Below are positions 14,700-23,424 of a stretch of DNA of 32,307 nucleotides, one piece after another; the stretch's first letter is position 1, and each line of letters begins with the position of its first letter. Origin of the DNA: Thiorhodococcus mannitoliphagus (lineage in GTDB: Bacteria > Pseudomonadota > Gammaproteobacteria > Chromatiales > Chromatiaceae). Under the pieces are notes generated by a model. It was not told the origin of the DNA. It ran no database searches and was given only the letters and a program-made list of their open reading frames with translations. A program made the translations under genes and the position numbers. The stretch is taken from the NCBI RefSeq assembly GCF_010915725.1, contig NZ_JAAIJR010000061.1, positions 1 through 32,307 of the forward strand. Reading direction: 5' to 3'.

Positions 14700-15992
14700 T
14701 TACTTGCGCAGCGCCTTCACCGCTTCAGCGGTCACTGGCGATGCATCATTGCCCCAATTGGCGCGGATGTAACTTGCCACCGTCGCAATCTGCTCATCGG
14801 TCAGCACCGAGCCAAACGCAGGCATCATCACATTCGGCGAGAATGCCTCCGAGGGATCGGCCGGGGCACCGAGTAAGAGGGTCTTGAGCACATCGTTTGG
14901 CAGCTCTGCATTGACCACCGGATTGTCTCGCAGCGCGGGGAAGTAGGGTTTCAGGCCCTGGCCATAGTCCTGATGGCAGCCGCTGCAGTTCTTCGTGTAG
15001 ATCGCCCGACCTTGCTCGTAGGCCGCTTCTGTCAAGACATCTGGTACCTTTGGCTGATTGCGCAGCTCGGTCTTGGGCGGCAGGTCCTTGAGATAAACGG
15101 CCATCGCGCGCAGGTCTGAGGCATGTAGCTTCGACAGGCTGTCATGCACCACTTCGGCCATCGGGCCTAAAACCTCGGTCGCCGACGCATCGCTCGGGTC
15201 CGGCTCCTTCGCATCGAGTTCAGCCGGTGCCTTCCCGGTCTGCAGGAAAGTCGCCAGCTCATCGACACTCCAACGACCGATGCCCTGGCTCAGATCAGAG
15301 GTCAGATCCGGCGCATACCAGCCATCGACGATCGCACCTGTCATTGCCTCCGAAGGCTCGGTGGCGCCGGCCATGTTGCGCGGGGTATGGCAGGCGCCGC
15401 AATGGCCAAGGCCTTCGACCAGATAGGCGCCGCGATTCCATTCATCGCTGTGGCTTGGATCCGGCTGGAAACGGCCCTTGTCGAAGTAGATCTCCTGCCA
15501 GCCGAACATCAGGTCGCGCACCGAGAACGGCCAGCGCAGATCGGTCTTGGGCGGCTGATAGTTTGAGGGCTCAAGCGACATCAGGTACTCCTTGATCGCC
15601 AGCAGATCATCGTCCTTGACCTTGGTGAACGAGGGATAGGGCAGCGCCGGGTAATAGGGGTGTCCGCTCGGCGAAATGCCGTCCTGCAGCGCATGCAGGA
15701 AGTCCTCATCGCTGAATGAGCCGATACCAGCGCCCTTCGAAGGCGTGATGTTCGGCGTGTAGATGGTGCCGAACGGGGTGTCGATGGGCAAACCGCCCTC
15801 GAAGGCTTTGCCATCAGGCCGCGTATGACAGGCAATGCAATCACCGGCGGTCGCCATGTACTGGCCGTAGACCAAGCGCGCGCTCGGCAGATCGCTTGCG
15901 GCTGCAGCCGTTTCGGCCGGCTTATCGCCAGCCACCGCGAGCGCGCTCGCGCAAAGTAGGTTCGCCGTTAGGGCCAGGGGTCGAAAACGCAT
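14700..15992 (-). CDS. Triheme cytochrome c, alcohol/gluconate dehydrogenase cytochrome-subunit type
   Basis: A 430-residue exported protein with three c-type haem sites: CIACH near the N-terminus, CGACH in the middle, and CSGCH in the C-terminal third. Three cytochrome c domains in series, with motifs such as GGLPIDTPFGTIYTPNITP, are typical of the membrane-associated cytochrome subunits of periplasmic alcohol, aldehyde and gluconate dehydrogenases. They pass electrons to quinone or to a terminal oxidase. The start chosen is the ATG at 15992: it has GGAG nine bases upstream and opens directly with a signal peptide (MRFRPLALTANLLCASALAVAG). An ATG at 16016 would add eight residues ahead of that. 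No dehydrogenase catalytic subunit is adjacent, so the electron donor is unknown. Confidence 0.9.
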   Translation of the reverse strand: MRFRPLALTANLLCASALAVAGDKPAETAAAASDLPSARLVYGQYMATAGDCIACHTRPDGKAFEGGLPIDTPFGTIYTPNITPSKGAGIGSFSDEDFLHALQDGISPSGHPYYPALPYPSFTKVKDDDLLAIKEYLMSLEPSNYQPPKTDLRWPFSVRDLMFGWQEIYFDKGRFQPDPSHSDEWNRGAYLVEGLGHCGACHTPRNMAGATEPSEAMTGAIVDGWYAPDLTSDLSQGIGRWSVDELATFLQTGKAPAELDAKEPDPSDASATEVLGPMAEVVHDSLSKLHASDLRAMAVYLKDLPPKTELRNQPKVPDVLTEAAYEQGRAIYTKNCSGCHQDYGQGLKPYFPALRDNPVVNAELPNDVLKTLLLGAPADPSEAFSPNVMMPAFGSVLTDEQIATVASYIRANWGNDASPVTAEAVKALRK

Positions 15993-16028
15993 AGCTGATA
16001 ACTCCATCGGTTGCATGATCCAGGCTTT

Positions 16029-16235
16029 TTAACCCAAGTTTGACAGGCCGATTCTCAATTCTCTTCGAGTCAGCCACTTGCGGGGGCAGACATTGGCGAG
16101 TGGCACTCCAAAGGCGCCGTTCTTTGAAATCAGCTGGACGAACTGATAAGCCAGCACGGTGATGAACAGGTGGCCATCGGCCCGCGCTTGCTTGTGGTGG
16201 AAGATCGGACGTCGTCCCACCTTCGGCCTATTCAT
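16029..16235 (-). pseudogene. IS4/IS1634-like transposase, C-terminal fragment
   Basis: The 68-residue frame contains RRPIFHHKQARADGHLFITV followed by LAYQFVQ. This matches my memory of the region near the C-terminus of IS4-superfamily (IS1634-type) transposases, where a LRPxYHxK..R.DGHLFI segment precedes a hydrophobic helix. The upstream catalytic DDE region is absent: the frame begins abruptly inside the end of the ykgJ-like gene. The last 30 residues no longer look like the family. It is a dead fragment that now forms the region directly upstream of the cytochrome gene, in the same direction. Confidence 0.65.
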
Positions 16236-16527
16236 GCGGCTGGCACCTCGTCTCGGGGGACGTCAACTGCTCCAGCGTCGCAAGCATCGACAAGGCATGG
16301 CTCCGAGCTGACCCGCACATCTCCTCACTTGGAGCCAATGATCCGCAGACGCTCGGGCGGCTCCGGGCGCCGAACAGCTTACAGGAGAGGTCTGCGTTGA
16401 GCTGAATGCAGGGCACGCCCGCCGGCTTGCCATCCGGCATGCCTGGGATGGGGCTGCTGATCGAGGGTGCAATGCAGCACGCGGCGCAGCCGGCTCGGCA
16501 GGCGCGGGCCTTGGCCTCAGGACTCAA
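16228..16527 (-). CDS. YkgJ-family cysteine-cluster protein
   Basis: A 99-residue protein with eight cysteines. They include an N-terminal CRAGCAACC cluster, then [21 protein letters not shown], a later LSCKLFG and further single cysteines. This is the pattern of the YkgJ/UPF0153 family, thought to bind zinc or an Fe-S cluster; its biochemical role is not established. The start is a TTG at 16527, which overlaps the end of psd by 11 bases and suggests coupled translation; no better ATG is available upstream. It ends at TAG 16230-16228, eight bases into the transposase fragment, so the gene looks intact despite the insertion scar immediately downstream. Confidence 0.8.
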   Translation of the reverse strand: MSPEAKARACRAGCAACCIAPSISSPIPGMPDGKPAGVPCIQLNADLSCKLFGARSRPSVCGSLAPSEEMCGSARSHALSMLATLEQLTSPETRCQPHE

Positions 16528-17413
16528 TGGCGAGCCTCAGACCGAGCCGCTGCCCGAGTTGGACCTTTTGGCCCGCGACGAGTCCGGGCTCCCACTGTAC
16601 CCGATTCGGGGGAAAGAGCAGGATGACCGTTGAGCCGAGGTTGAATCGGCCCATCTCGTCGCCGGCCTCGAGGCGGATGTGCTGAGCGTCGTCCGCGTAG
16701 TCCCAGCGCTGGATGCTTTGTTGCGAGTGGGGCGGGGTGATCTCGCCCGCCCAGACCGTCTCGATGCCGCCGACGAAGATGGCGCCGACCAAGATGAGGC
16801 CCATATTGCCGGCCTCCGTATCGAAGCGGCAGACGAGACGTTCGTTGCGGGCGAAGAGTCCAGGGACGAGGCGCGCCGTGGTGGCGTTGACGCTGAAGAG
16901 TCGGCCTGGCACATGGCGCATCTGCGTCAGGTCACCGGCCAGCGGCATGTGGATGCGGTGATAGTCGTTCGGTGACAGGTAGATGGTTGCGAACTGGCCG
17001 CCGTCGAAGGGATGCGTTTCGCTCGACTCGAGTCCGAGCAGGTCCTCTACGCTGAACTCATGCCCTTTGGCCTGGATGAGCTTGCCGTTGCTGATGGCGC
17101 CGATTTGACTGATGGCGCCGTCGACCGGGCAGAGCAGGGCGCGCGGGTGCGCGTCCAAGGGCCGCACATCCGGTTTGAGGGCGCGGGTGAAGAAGGCGTT
17201 GAAGTGCGCATACGCCGCGAGCCGCGGCTCGAGCGCCAGGTTCATGTCGATGCGGTAGAGGCGGGCGAAGATGCGGATGAGCAACGCCTTGAGCGGACGC
17301 CACCTGACCCGCGCCAGTCGATACATCTGCGTGGAGAGCCAGCGCTGAGGAATGAGGTGTTGGAGTGCGACGAAGAGCCGCTCTGCGATGCTGGGCTTGG
17401 TCGGGCGCGTCAT
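16517..17413 (-). CDS. psd: Phosphatidylserine decarboxylase proenzyme
   Basis: A 298-residue inner-membrane enzyme that decarboxylates phosphatidylserine to phosphatidylethanolamine. Visible hallmarks: [13 protein letters not shown], the [11 protein letters not shown] aspartate region, the HPFDGG and [13 protein letters not shown] histidine motifs, and the C-terminal autocleavage site LGST with S261. Cleavage there gives the alpha chain its pyruvoyl group. Length matches the bacterial type I enzyme. The ATG at 17413 overlaps the stop of the upstream SCO-like gene by four bases. No phosphatidylserine synthase gene is in the window. Confidence 0.95.
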   Translation of the reverse strand: MTRPTKPSIAERLFVALQHLIPQRWLSTQMYRLARVRWRPLKALLIRIFARLYRIDMNLALEPRLAAYAHFNAFFTRALKPDVRPLDAHPRALLCPVDGAISQIGAISNGKLIQAKGHEFSVEDLLGLESSETHPFDGGQFATIYLSPNDYHRIHMPLAGDLTQMRHVPGRLFSVNATTARLVPGLFARNERLVCRFDTEAGNMGLILVGAIFVGGIETVWAGEITPPHSQQSIQRWDYADDAQHIRLEAGDEMGRFNLGSTVILLFPPNRVQWEPGLVAGQKVQLGQRLGLRLAIES

Positions 17414-18027
17414 GGCTGCTCCGGAAGCAGGGTGGAGGCGTCCGCGTAGACCGCCTTGAGGTCCTCGGCGACAGCTTGACCGCTCTCTTGCGCTGGGAGC
17501 AGGGCAACCAGGTAGCCGCCGGGGCCGAACAGGAAGAGGGTCGGCGCTGCGTCGTCCGCGAGGCCCAGCGCGGCTTGGAGCCGGTCGATCTCCTCGCCGT
17601 CGCCGCCCAGAATGTGCAGCGCCGGCGAGAGCCGCGCAAAGTTACGCGCGAGGCTGGGCGCCTCGCGTGTGGTCACGAGCACAAGCTGTAGCGAGCGTCT
17701 GAGCTGCGGCTGGTCGGCGACCCGATTGTAGGCGTCGACGAGTCGCTGCACGGACCGTTGGCCTGATGCCTGGGCCAGGTCACCGAAGGCCATGAGTGTC
17801 CAGCCGCTGGCGAGATGCGTCTGATCGAAGGCCTGACCCAAGGCATCGCGCAGGGCGAAGTTGGGGATGGCGCCGACCGGCCGCACCAGCACCCCGTTGA
17901 TGCGCGTCGGCCCGTCGCCGCCTTGCTGATGTCGATTCCCCCACTGATAGCCCAACACGAAGAGCGCCATCGCGCCCAGGACCATGACCAGACGCAGCCA
18001 AAGGCTATGGCGGTTGCGGAGAAACAT
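17410..18027 (-). CDS. Membrane-anchored SCO/thioredoxin-fold-like protein without redox cysteines
   Basis: A 205-residue protein with one N-terminal membrane anchor (about residues 10-26), expected to face the periplasm. The rest resembles the SCO1/SenC/PrrC fold: GAIPNFALRDALGQAFDQTHL at the start, WTLMAFGDLAQASGQRS where the CxxxC copper site normally lies, QLVLVTTREAP in the middle, and PTLFLFGPGGYLVALLPAQES near the end. I find no cysteine anywhere in the protein, so it cannot perform SCO-type copper transfer or thiol exchange in the usual way. It lies 12 bases after the aminotransferase and overlaps psd. The family call is moderate; the lack of cysteines is directly visible. Confidence 0.7.
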   Translation of the reverse strand: MFLRNRHSLWLRLVMVLGAMALFVLGYQWGNRHQQGGDGPTRINGVLVRPVGAIPNFALRDALGQAFDQTHLASGWTLMAFGDLAQASGQRSVQRLVDAYNRVADQPQLRRSLQLVLVTTREAPSLARNFARLSPALHILGGDGEEIDRLQAALGLADDAAPTLFLFGPGGYLVALLPAQESGQAVAEDLKAVYADASTLLPEQP

Positions 18028-18039
18028 CTCGGGCGTCGC

Positions 18040-19236
18040 CTAGCCGGCGTCCGCGCCCTGATCCAGCACGGCTCGCGCGGCCGAAACGGCGGCGCCGCCG
18101 TCGGTGCGATAGCCCATCGCCGCCAGTTCGGTCGCGAAGGCGCTGAGGCAGAGCAGGATATTCGCCGGGCGGCTGCTGTAGCCCATGAGTCCGATGCGCC
18201 AAATCTTGCCGGCCAGATCGCCGAGTCCGGCGCCGACCTCGAGGTTGTAGCGGCTCAACAGCCGCGCGCGGAGCGCGGCCTCGTCGATCCCGGCGGGGAC
18301 CGAGACGCTGTTGAGCTGCGGCAGGCGCTCCGGCTCCGGGACGATCAGCTCCAGCCCCAGTGTTTCGAGGCCCGCGCGCAGCGCCAGATGGTGATGGTGA
18401 TGGCGTTGCCACGACTGCTCTAGCCCTTCCTCGGCGAGCATGACCAGCGACTCGTGCAGGGCATAGAGCGCGTTCACGGGGGCCGTGTGGTGGTAGGTGC
18501 GCTTCTGCTCGCCGCTCCAGTAGCCCATCACCAGGTTGAGGTCCAGGAACCAGCTTTGCACCTTGGTCCCGCGGTTGCGCACCTTCTCCAGTGCGCGCTC
18601 GTTGAAGGTAACGGGCGCCAGCCCTGGGGTGCAGGAGAGGCACTTCTGCGAGCCAGCGTAGACGGCGTCCAGCCCCCAGGCGTCGACCTCGAGCGGCGAG
18701 CCGCCCAGCGAGGTGACGGTATCCACGATGGTCAGGCAGTCGTGCTGGCGCGCGATCGCGGCCAGGGCCTTGGCATCCGAAAGCGCGCCCGTGCTGGTCT
18801 CCGCGTGCACGAAGGCGAGGATGCGTGCGTTGGGATGCTGACTGAGCGCGCTTTCGACTTGGTCCGGGTCGACGGCGCGGCCCCAGTTTCCTTGCACCAC
18901 GATGGGCTTGCCGCCGGCACGCTCGACATTCTCCTTCATGCGACCGCCGAAGACGCCATTGACGCAGACGACGACCTCATCCCCCGGCTCCACCAGGTTG
19001 GCGAAGCACATCTCCATGCCGGCCGATCCGGGGGCGGAGACGGGCATGGTCAAGGCATTCTGCGTTCGGAAAGCCTGGCGCAGCAGGGTCTTCAGCTCAT
19101 CCATCATGGTGACGAAGGCTGGATCCAGGTGCCCGATGGTGGGGCGTGCCAGGGCTGCCAGAACGCGCGGGTGGACATCGGCGGGGCCTGGCCCCATCAA
19201 AGTTCGAGGAGGCGGATTGAAGGAGCGAATGGTCAT
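18040..19236 (-). CDS. Class V PLP aminotransferase, alanine/serine-glyoxylate type
   Basis: A 398-residue PLP enzyme of the AGXT/serine-glyoxylate aminotransferase group. It opens with the typical LMGPGPADVHPRVL, then VSAPGSAGMEMCFANLVEPGD, the PLP-aspartate strand LTIVDTVTSLGG and the Schiff-base lysine in GSQKCLSCTPGLAP (K198). An arginine near the C-terminus (WRIGLMGYS) would bind the substrate carboxylate. It transfers an amino group from serine or alanine to glyoxylate; the preferred donor cannot be read from sequence. The frame is open to 19341, but the ATG at 19236 gives the usual N-terminus. It is the first gene of the leftward operon and is divergent from msrB. Confidence 0.9.
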   Translation of the reverse strand: MTIRSFNPPPRTLMGPGPADVHPRVLAALARPTIGHLDPAFVTMMDELKTLLRQAFRTQNALTMPVSAPGSAGMEMCFANLVEPGDEVVVCVNGVFGGRMKENVERAGGKPIVVQGNWGRAVDPDQVESALSQHPNARILAFVHAETSTGALSDAKALAAIARQHDCLTIVDTVTSLGGSPLEVDAWGLDAVYAGSQKCLSCTPGLAPVTFNERALEKVRNRGTKVQSWFLDLNLVMGYWSGEQKRTYHHTAPVNALYALHESLVMLAEEGLEQSWQRHHHHHLALRAGLETLGLELIVPEPERLPQLNSVSVPAGIDEAALRARLLSRYNLEVGAGLGDLAGKIWRIGLMGYSSRPANILLCLSAFATELAAMGYRTDGGAAVSAARAVLDQGADAG

Positions 19237-19387
19237 AGTGGCCGTCCGGAGGTCTGTCAGCAGCCCGCGCGGAGGCGTGGGCGAGTGAATGCGAAGCCTG
19301 AGTGGGCGCCCCAGTATAGGTGGCACCCACGAGCGGCTCAAGACAGTGAAAATTCGACCCCAGCGGGCCGATCACAGAGAGGTTTAG

Positions 19388-19789
19388 ATGAGTCGAAAAG
19401 TCGATAAGTCGGATGCCGAATGGCGTGCCGAGCTAACGCCCGAGCAATATCACGTCTGTCGGGAAAAGGGCACCGAGCCCGCTTTCACCGGCCAGTACTA
19501 TGACCTCAAGGCGTCGGGGATCTACCGCTGCAGCTGCTGCGGCGAGTCGCTCTTCGGCTCCGAGGAGAAATTCGACTCAGGCAGCGGCTGGCCGAGCTTC
19601 TGGCAGCCGACGGATCCCGCCGTGGTTGGCACCGAGGAAGATCGCAGCCACGGCATGCAGCGCGTCGAAGTGCATTGCAACAGCTGCGGCGCGCACCTCG
19701 GGCACGTCTTCCCGGACGGTCCGCGCCCGACTGGACTGCGCTATTGCATCAACTCGGTGTCGCTCGAGTTCGAGCCCAAGGACCACTGA
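19388..19789 (+). CDS. msrB: Peptide-methionine (R)-S-oxide reductase
   Basis: A 133-residue cytosolic repair enzyme that reduces methionine-R-sulfoxide in proteins. Two zinc-binding CxxC pairs are seen (CSCC and CNSC), together with [29 protein letters not shown] with catalytic C120, and the INSVSL that ends the domain. No signal peptide. The ATG at 19388 follows GAGAGG at suitable spacing. It is a stand-alone gene, divergent from the aminotransferase and convergent with the secreted protein. Confidence 0.95.
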   Translation: MSRKVDKSDAEWRAELTPEQYHVCREKGTEPAFTGQYYDLKASGIYRCSCCGESLFGSEEKFDSGSGWPSFWQPTDPAVVGTEEDRSHGMQRVEVHCNSCGAHLGHVFPDGPRPTGLRYCINSVSLEFEPKDH

Positions 19790-19840
19790 CTGGCCGTCGC
19801 CAGCCAGGGGCAAGGCCGCGGTCTTGGGAGGCGTCAGGGG

Positions 19841-20515
19841 CTATTGGGGGCGGACGGGCGTTTGGCCGTCTCCGTCACCTGACCCTTCCAGCTCGGTGGG
19901 GATCTTGATCTCCATCTCGTCGTCCTTTGCCGTGGGCTCGCCGCCAGCGTCCGCCTCGTCCGGACCGGTGCCCAGGATCCCGACCGTGGCGTTTTGTCCA
20001 GGCACCTCGAAGCGCATCTCGGGCCAGATGGCCAAGCCCTTGGCGGCGGAGATGGTCCCGCCAGAGGCTTCATCAATGGCGGTACCGCTGAGGGCCGTGC
20101 GCACGATCATGGGGCTCTCGCCGGTGATCCCCGTCAGCTTGCCGGTGCCGCCGGTGATGGTGAACTTGCCCTTGCAGGCGCCCGGTGCCCCGTCGCAGTT
20201 GAACTCCGCGTAGACGTAGTCGCCCGTCGGACTCTCCAAGGTGCAATAGCCATGGCCTTCCGTTTGATTGGTCAGCACGTGGATGATCTGGGTGGACGGG
20301 CAGGTGAAGAGCGCGGTGTCGAACAGGCCATCACCGTGCTCGATGTACATGATGCCCTCGAAGGTGCCGATGAACTGAAGTTTGTCCACAGCGACCTGGA
20401 AGAGCTGCCCATTGGCCTCCCAAGGTGCTAGGACCTTCGCCGTGCCTTGCTCGGCCATGGCCGGCAGTGTCGGGAGCAGGAAGGTGAGGACGAGTGACAA
20501 GACGCTGCGCAGCAT
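19841..20515 (-). CDS. Secreted protein of unknown function
   Basis: A 224-residue protein with a clear signal peptide ending LPTLPAMA. The mature part is rich in beta-type residues with many glycines (FTITGGTGKLTGITGES), and four cysteines at regular distances (FTCPS, GYCTL, FNCDG, GACKG) could form two disulfides. The last 45 residues are acidic and low in complexity (DEADAGGEPTAKDDEMEI). The GGxGxxxGITG string resembles extracellular beta-barrel proteins such as the dirigent or allene-oxide-cyclase-like folds, but that is only an impression. The ATG at 20515 has GGAGC five bases upstream. No partner is evident among the neighbours. Confidence 0.75.
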   Translation of the reverse strand: MLRSVLSLVLTFLLPTLPAMAEQGTAKVLAPWEANGQLFQVAVDKLQFIGTFEGIMYIEHGDGLFDTALFTCPSTQIIHVLTNQTEGHGYCTLESPTGDYVYAEFNCDGAPGACKGKFTITGGTGKLTGITGESPMIVRTALSGTAIDEASGGTISAAKGLAIWPEMRFEVPGQNATVGILGTGPDEADAGGEPTAKDDEMEIKIPTELEGSGDGDGQTPVRPQ

Positions 20516-20944
20516 GGGTGCTCCGGACGAAGAGGCGGTGGTTGAGTGGGATCCGAGACGATTCTATGGCAGCCGAGCCGGCCGCGTCGATGGCCGGCTC
20601 AACGCGCGTGACTCGGCTGCGATGAAGATTGACGAGATGCTGACCTAGGCTGCGGTCTCGGGTTAGGAAGCGCCCATCAACTGTTTCCCGATGTGAGCGA
20701 TCCCGTCCGAAATCCCCCCTGACCCCCCTTTGCGAAACGGGGAAGTTGTTGATGGTCAATTTCTTAGCTTCGCACCATCCGTTCAGCGCATCCGGCTCGA
20801 GGTGGGGGATAGACTTTAAGCGCCGTGGTCTAGCATACTGATCCGCAATATGATGATCGCGACGCTCTTTGATGCACCTCAGCGATGGCCGCTCCAAAGG
20901 CACGCGGCATCTCGGGCCGGCGGCAAGCTTCTGAGCGAGAGACC
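20516..20944. other. Intergenic region between the divergent secreted-protein and ATP-grasp genes
   Basis: About 430 bases with no credible ORF. It contains a C-rich repeat-like block at 20711-20742: CCCCCCTGACCCCCC, then a small stem of CCCC-TTT/AAA-C-GGGG around a GCG loop. Such blocks are common in intergenic spacers of sulfur bacteria in my recollection, which is not verified here. A TATGAT near 20849 could be a -10 element for the ATP-grasp gene but lacks a clear -35. Confidence 0.4.
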
Positions 20945-22405
20945 ATGAGCATCGACTGGAACGACTATCCCTGCAACGACTTCTACGATGAGCTGGTGGC
21001 GTCCCCTGGTAAGGGGCGCGCGGCGGTCGAGGGTCTGCTGGCGGACTTGGAGGAGCTGGGTCCGGACGAGCTGGTCGCGCGGCAAGAGGCCGCGGACGTC
21101 GCCATCAAGGAGATGGGCATCACCTTCACGGTCTATTCCGAGGAAGGTGGCGCCATCGATCGAACCTGGCCCTTCGACATCATCCCGCGCATCATCCCGC
21201 AGTCTGAATGGGAGCGTGTCGAGGCGGGCCTCAAGCAGCGCGTTCAGGCGCTCAACCTCTTCATCGACGACCTCTACCACGATCAGCGCATCATCAAGGA
21301 CGGGGTCTTTCCGGCCGAGGTGCTCGCCAAGTCGGTCAACTTCCGGCCGCAGTGCGTCGGCATTGACCCGCCGCTCGGGATCTGGGCGCACATCTGCGGC
21401 TCGGACCTGGTGCGCGACGGGGACGGCATCCTCTATGTGCTGGAGGACAATCTCCGGGTGCCCTCCGGCGTCTCCTACATGCTCGAGAACCGCTTGGTCA
21501 CCAAACGCGTCTTTCCCGAGCTGTTCGAGCACTATGCGCCCCTGCCTGTCGATGACTATCCCTCGCAGCTCTTCGATACCCTGGCAGCCCTGTCGCCGCG
21601 GCCAGCGGACTACCCAGAGGTGGTCGTGCTCACGCCGGGCATCTACAACTCGGCCTATTTCGAGCATGCCTATCTGGCGCAGCAGATGGGCTGCGAGCTG
21701 GTCGAGGGCCGCGACCTCTTCGTCGACGATGAAGACTGCGTCTACATGCGGACCGTCGACGGTGCCGCGCGGGTGGATGTCATCTACCGTCGGATCGATG
21801 ACCTCTTCCTCGATCCAGAGGCCTTTCTGCCCGATTCCGCGCTCGGCGTGCCCGGTTTGCTGCGGGCCTGGAAGGCGGGCAAGGTCGCGCTCGCCAATGC
21901 TCCGGGCGCCGGTGTGGCGGATGACAAGGTCGTCTACGCCTTCGTTCCGGAGATCATCAAATACTATCTGGATGCGGACCCCATCATCCCGAACGTGCCC
22001 ACCTACCGCTGCATGGAGCCCGACGCGCTCGCCTACACCTTAGAGCACATGGAGGAGATGGTTGTGAAGCCGGCCAACGAGTCCGGCGGCTACGGGATGC
22101 TGGTCGGCCCTGCATCGACGAAGGCTGAGCGAGACAAGTTCGCCGAGCTGATCAAGAAGGACCCGCGCAACTATATCGCTCAGCCTGCGCTCAAGCTCTC
22201 CACGGTGCCCACCATCATCGGCCAAAAGCTGGAGCCGCGCCATGTGGATCTGCGTCCCTTCATCCTTTCTGCCGACCGGCAGCAAGTGACCATGGGTGGT
22301 CTGACGCGGGTCGCCCTGCGCAAAGGCTCACTGGTGGTCAACTCCTCTCAGGGCGGCGGCAGCAAGGACACCTGGATCCTGCCCGAGCAGTCTGAAGTCA
22401 ACTAG
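20945..22405 (+). CDS. Circularly permuted ATP-grasp ligase (DUF404/DUF407 type)
   Basis: A 486-residue cytoplasmic protein of the circularly permuted ATP-grasp type 2 family. Recognisable segments are WPFDIIPRIIP, the QRVQALNLFIDDLYHDQRI helix, GIDPPLGIWAHICGSDLVRD, YVLEDNLRVPSGVSYMLENR, the ATP-binding loop VVKPANESGGYGMLVGP, and HVDLRPFIL near the end. The family is predicted to make amide or peptide bonds using ATP; substrates are unknown in most species. I chose the ATG at 20945, preceded by GAGAGA, over an earlier ATG at 20885. The alpha-E gene follows 34 bases later, the usual partner arrangement. No transglutaminase-like or peptidase partner gene is adjacent. Confidence 0.9.
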   Translation: MSIDWNDYPCNDFYDELVASPGKGRAAVEGLLADLEELGPDELVARQEAADVAIKEMGITFTVYSEEGGAIDRTWPFDIIPRIIPQSEWERVEAGLKQRVQALNLFIDDLYHDQRIIKDGVFPAEVLAKSVNFRPQCVGIDPPLGIWAHICGSDLVRDGDGILYVLEDNLRVPSGVSYMLENRLVTKRVFPELFEHYAPLPVDDYPSQLFDTLAALSPRPADYPEVVVLTPGIYNSAYFEHAYLAQQMGCELVEGRDLFVDDEDCVYMRTVDGAARVDVIYRRIDDLFLDPEAFLPDSALGVPGLLRAWKAGKVALANAPGAGVADDKVVYAFVPEIIKYYLDADPIIPNVPTYRCMEPDALAYTLEHMEEMVVKPANESGGYGMLVGPASTKAERDKFAELIKKDPRNYIAQPALKLSTVPTIIGQKLEPRHVDLRPFILSADRQQVTMGGLTRVALRKGSLVVNSSQGGGSKDTWILPEQSEVN

Positions 22406-22439
22406 GCGAGAAGCCCACTGATCTAACGGAGCGGATTCG

Positions 22440-23402
22440 ATGCTGTCGCGTGTTGCAGAAAACATCTATTGGCTGTCGCGCTGTATCGAGCGCGCGGAGA
22501 ACACGGCGCGTATCGTCACCGTGAATGCCAACCTGCTGATGGATTTGCCCAAGGGTATTGCGCCCGGCTGGCGTCCCTTGGTCGATATCACGGGCGCGAA
22601 TGCGCTCTTCGAGGAGCACTACAAGGATTACGGCGAGCGCCAGGTCTTGAAGTTCCTGATCGGAGACGAGCGTCATGCCAGCTCGATTCTCTACTCGCTG
22701 GAGGCCGCCCGCGAGAATTGCCGGACCATCCGCGACTTCGTCCCGCGCGAGGCCTGGGAGCTGCTCAATGAACTCTATCTCTATGCGCGGGAGCAGCTGC
22801 AAAAGGGACTCACCAAAGGCGGGCGGCACACCTATCTCAAACACATCGTCCAGAGCATTCAAACCATGGCCGGCATGCTCTCCGGAACCATGCTGCACGA
22901 CCAGGGTTACGATTTCCTCCATCTAGGGCGCTTCCTTGAGCGCGCCGACATGACGACGCGCATCATTGACGTGCGCTCGGCGAGCCTGTTGCCCGCGGAA
23001 GCCACCGAGCTGCGGCCCTATGAGACCATCCAATGGGTCAGTGTGCTCAAGTCCCTGACTGCCTATCAGGCCTACCGGCGCAGCGAGCAGGTCCGCGTGC
23101 AGCGCGGGGCGGTGCTGCGCTTCTTGCTGCAGCATGACGCCTTCCCGCGCTCGGTCGGCCACTGCCTCTCTACGGTGCGGGTGAGCTTGGAGAAGCTGCC
23201 GCGCAACGAGGCTCCGCTGCGGGTGCATGGCCGTCTCAAGCGTAACCTGGAGGCCGTGGTGCCTGGGCGACTGAGCCATCAGCAGTTACATGCCTTCGTC
23301 GACGAGCTTCAGGTCGGCGTCGGCGAGCTGCACGACGAGGTCGCCAAGACCTGGTTCCCGCCGCCTCCCGAGTCGCAATCTCAGTCGCAGAGCCAGGGTT
23401 GA
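22440..23402 (+). CDS. Alpha-E domain protein (DUF403), partner of the ATP-grasp ligase
   Basis: A 320-residue all-helical protein beginning MLSRVAENIYWLSRCIERAENTAR, the signature of the alpha-E family. Further typical pieces are SILYSLEAARENCRTIRDF, the FLHLGRFLERADMTTRIIDVR helix and a C-terminal HAFVDELQVG. The alpha-E protein almost always sits next to a circularly permuted ATP-grasp gene and is thought to work with it in an uncharacterised peptide modification or synthesis. The C-terminus ends in a Ser-Gln repeat (SQSQSQSQ). The start ATG 22440 has GGAGCGG just upstream. Length matches the family. Confidence 0.9.
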   Translation: MLSRVAENIYWLSRCIERAENTARIVTVNANLLMDLPKGIAPGWRPLVDITGANALFEEHYKDYGERQVLKFLIGDERHASSILYSLEAARENCRTIRDFVPREAWELLNELYLYAREQLQKGLTKGGRHTYLKHIVQSIQTMAGMLSGTMLHDQGYDFLHLGRFLERADMTTRIIDVRSASLLPAEATELRPYETIQWVSVLKSLTAYQAYRRSEQVRVQRGAVLRFLLQHDAFPRSVGHCLSTVRVSLEKLPRNEAPLRVHGRLKRNLEAVVPGRLSHQQLHAFVDELQVGVGELHDEVAKTWFPPPPESQSQSQSQG

Positions 23403-23424
23403 TCGCGTCGCTGCACCGTCCTGT

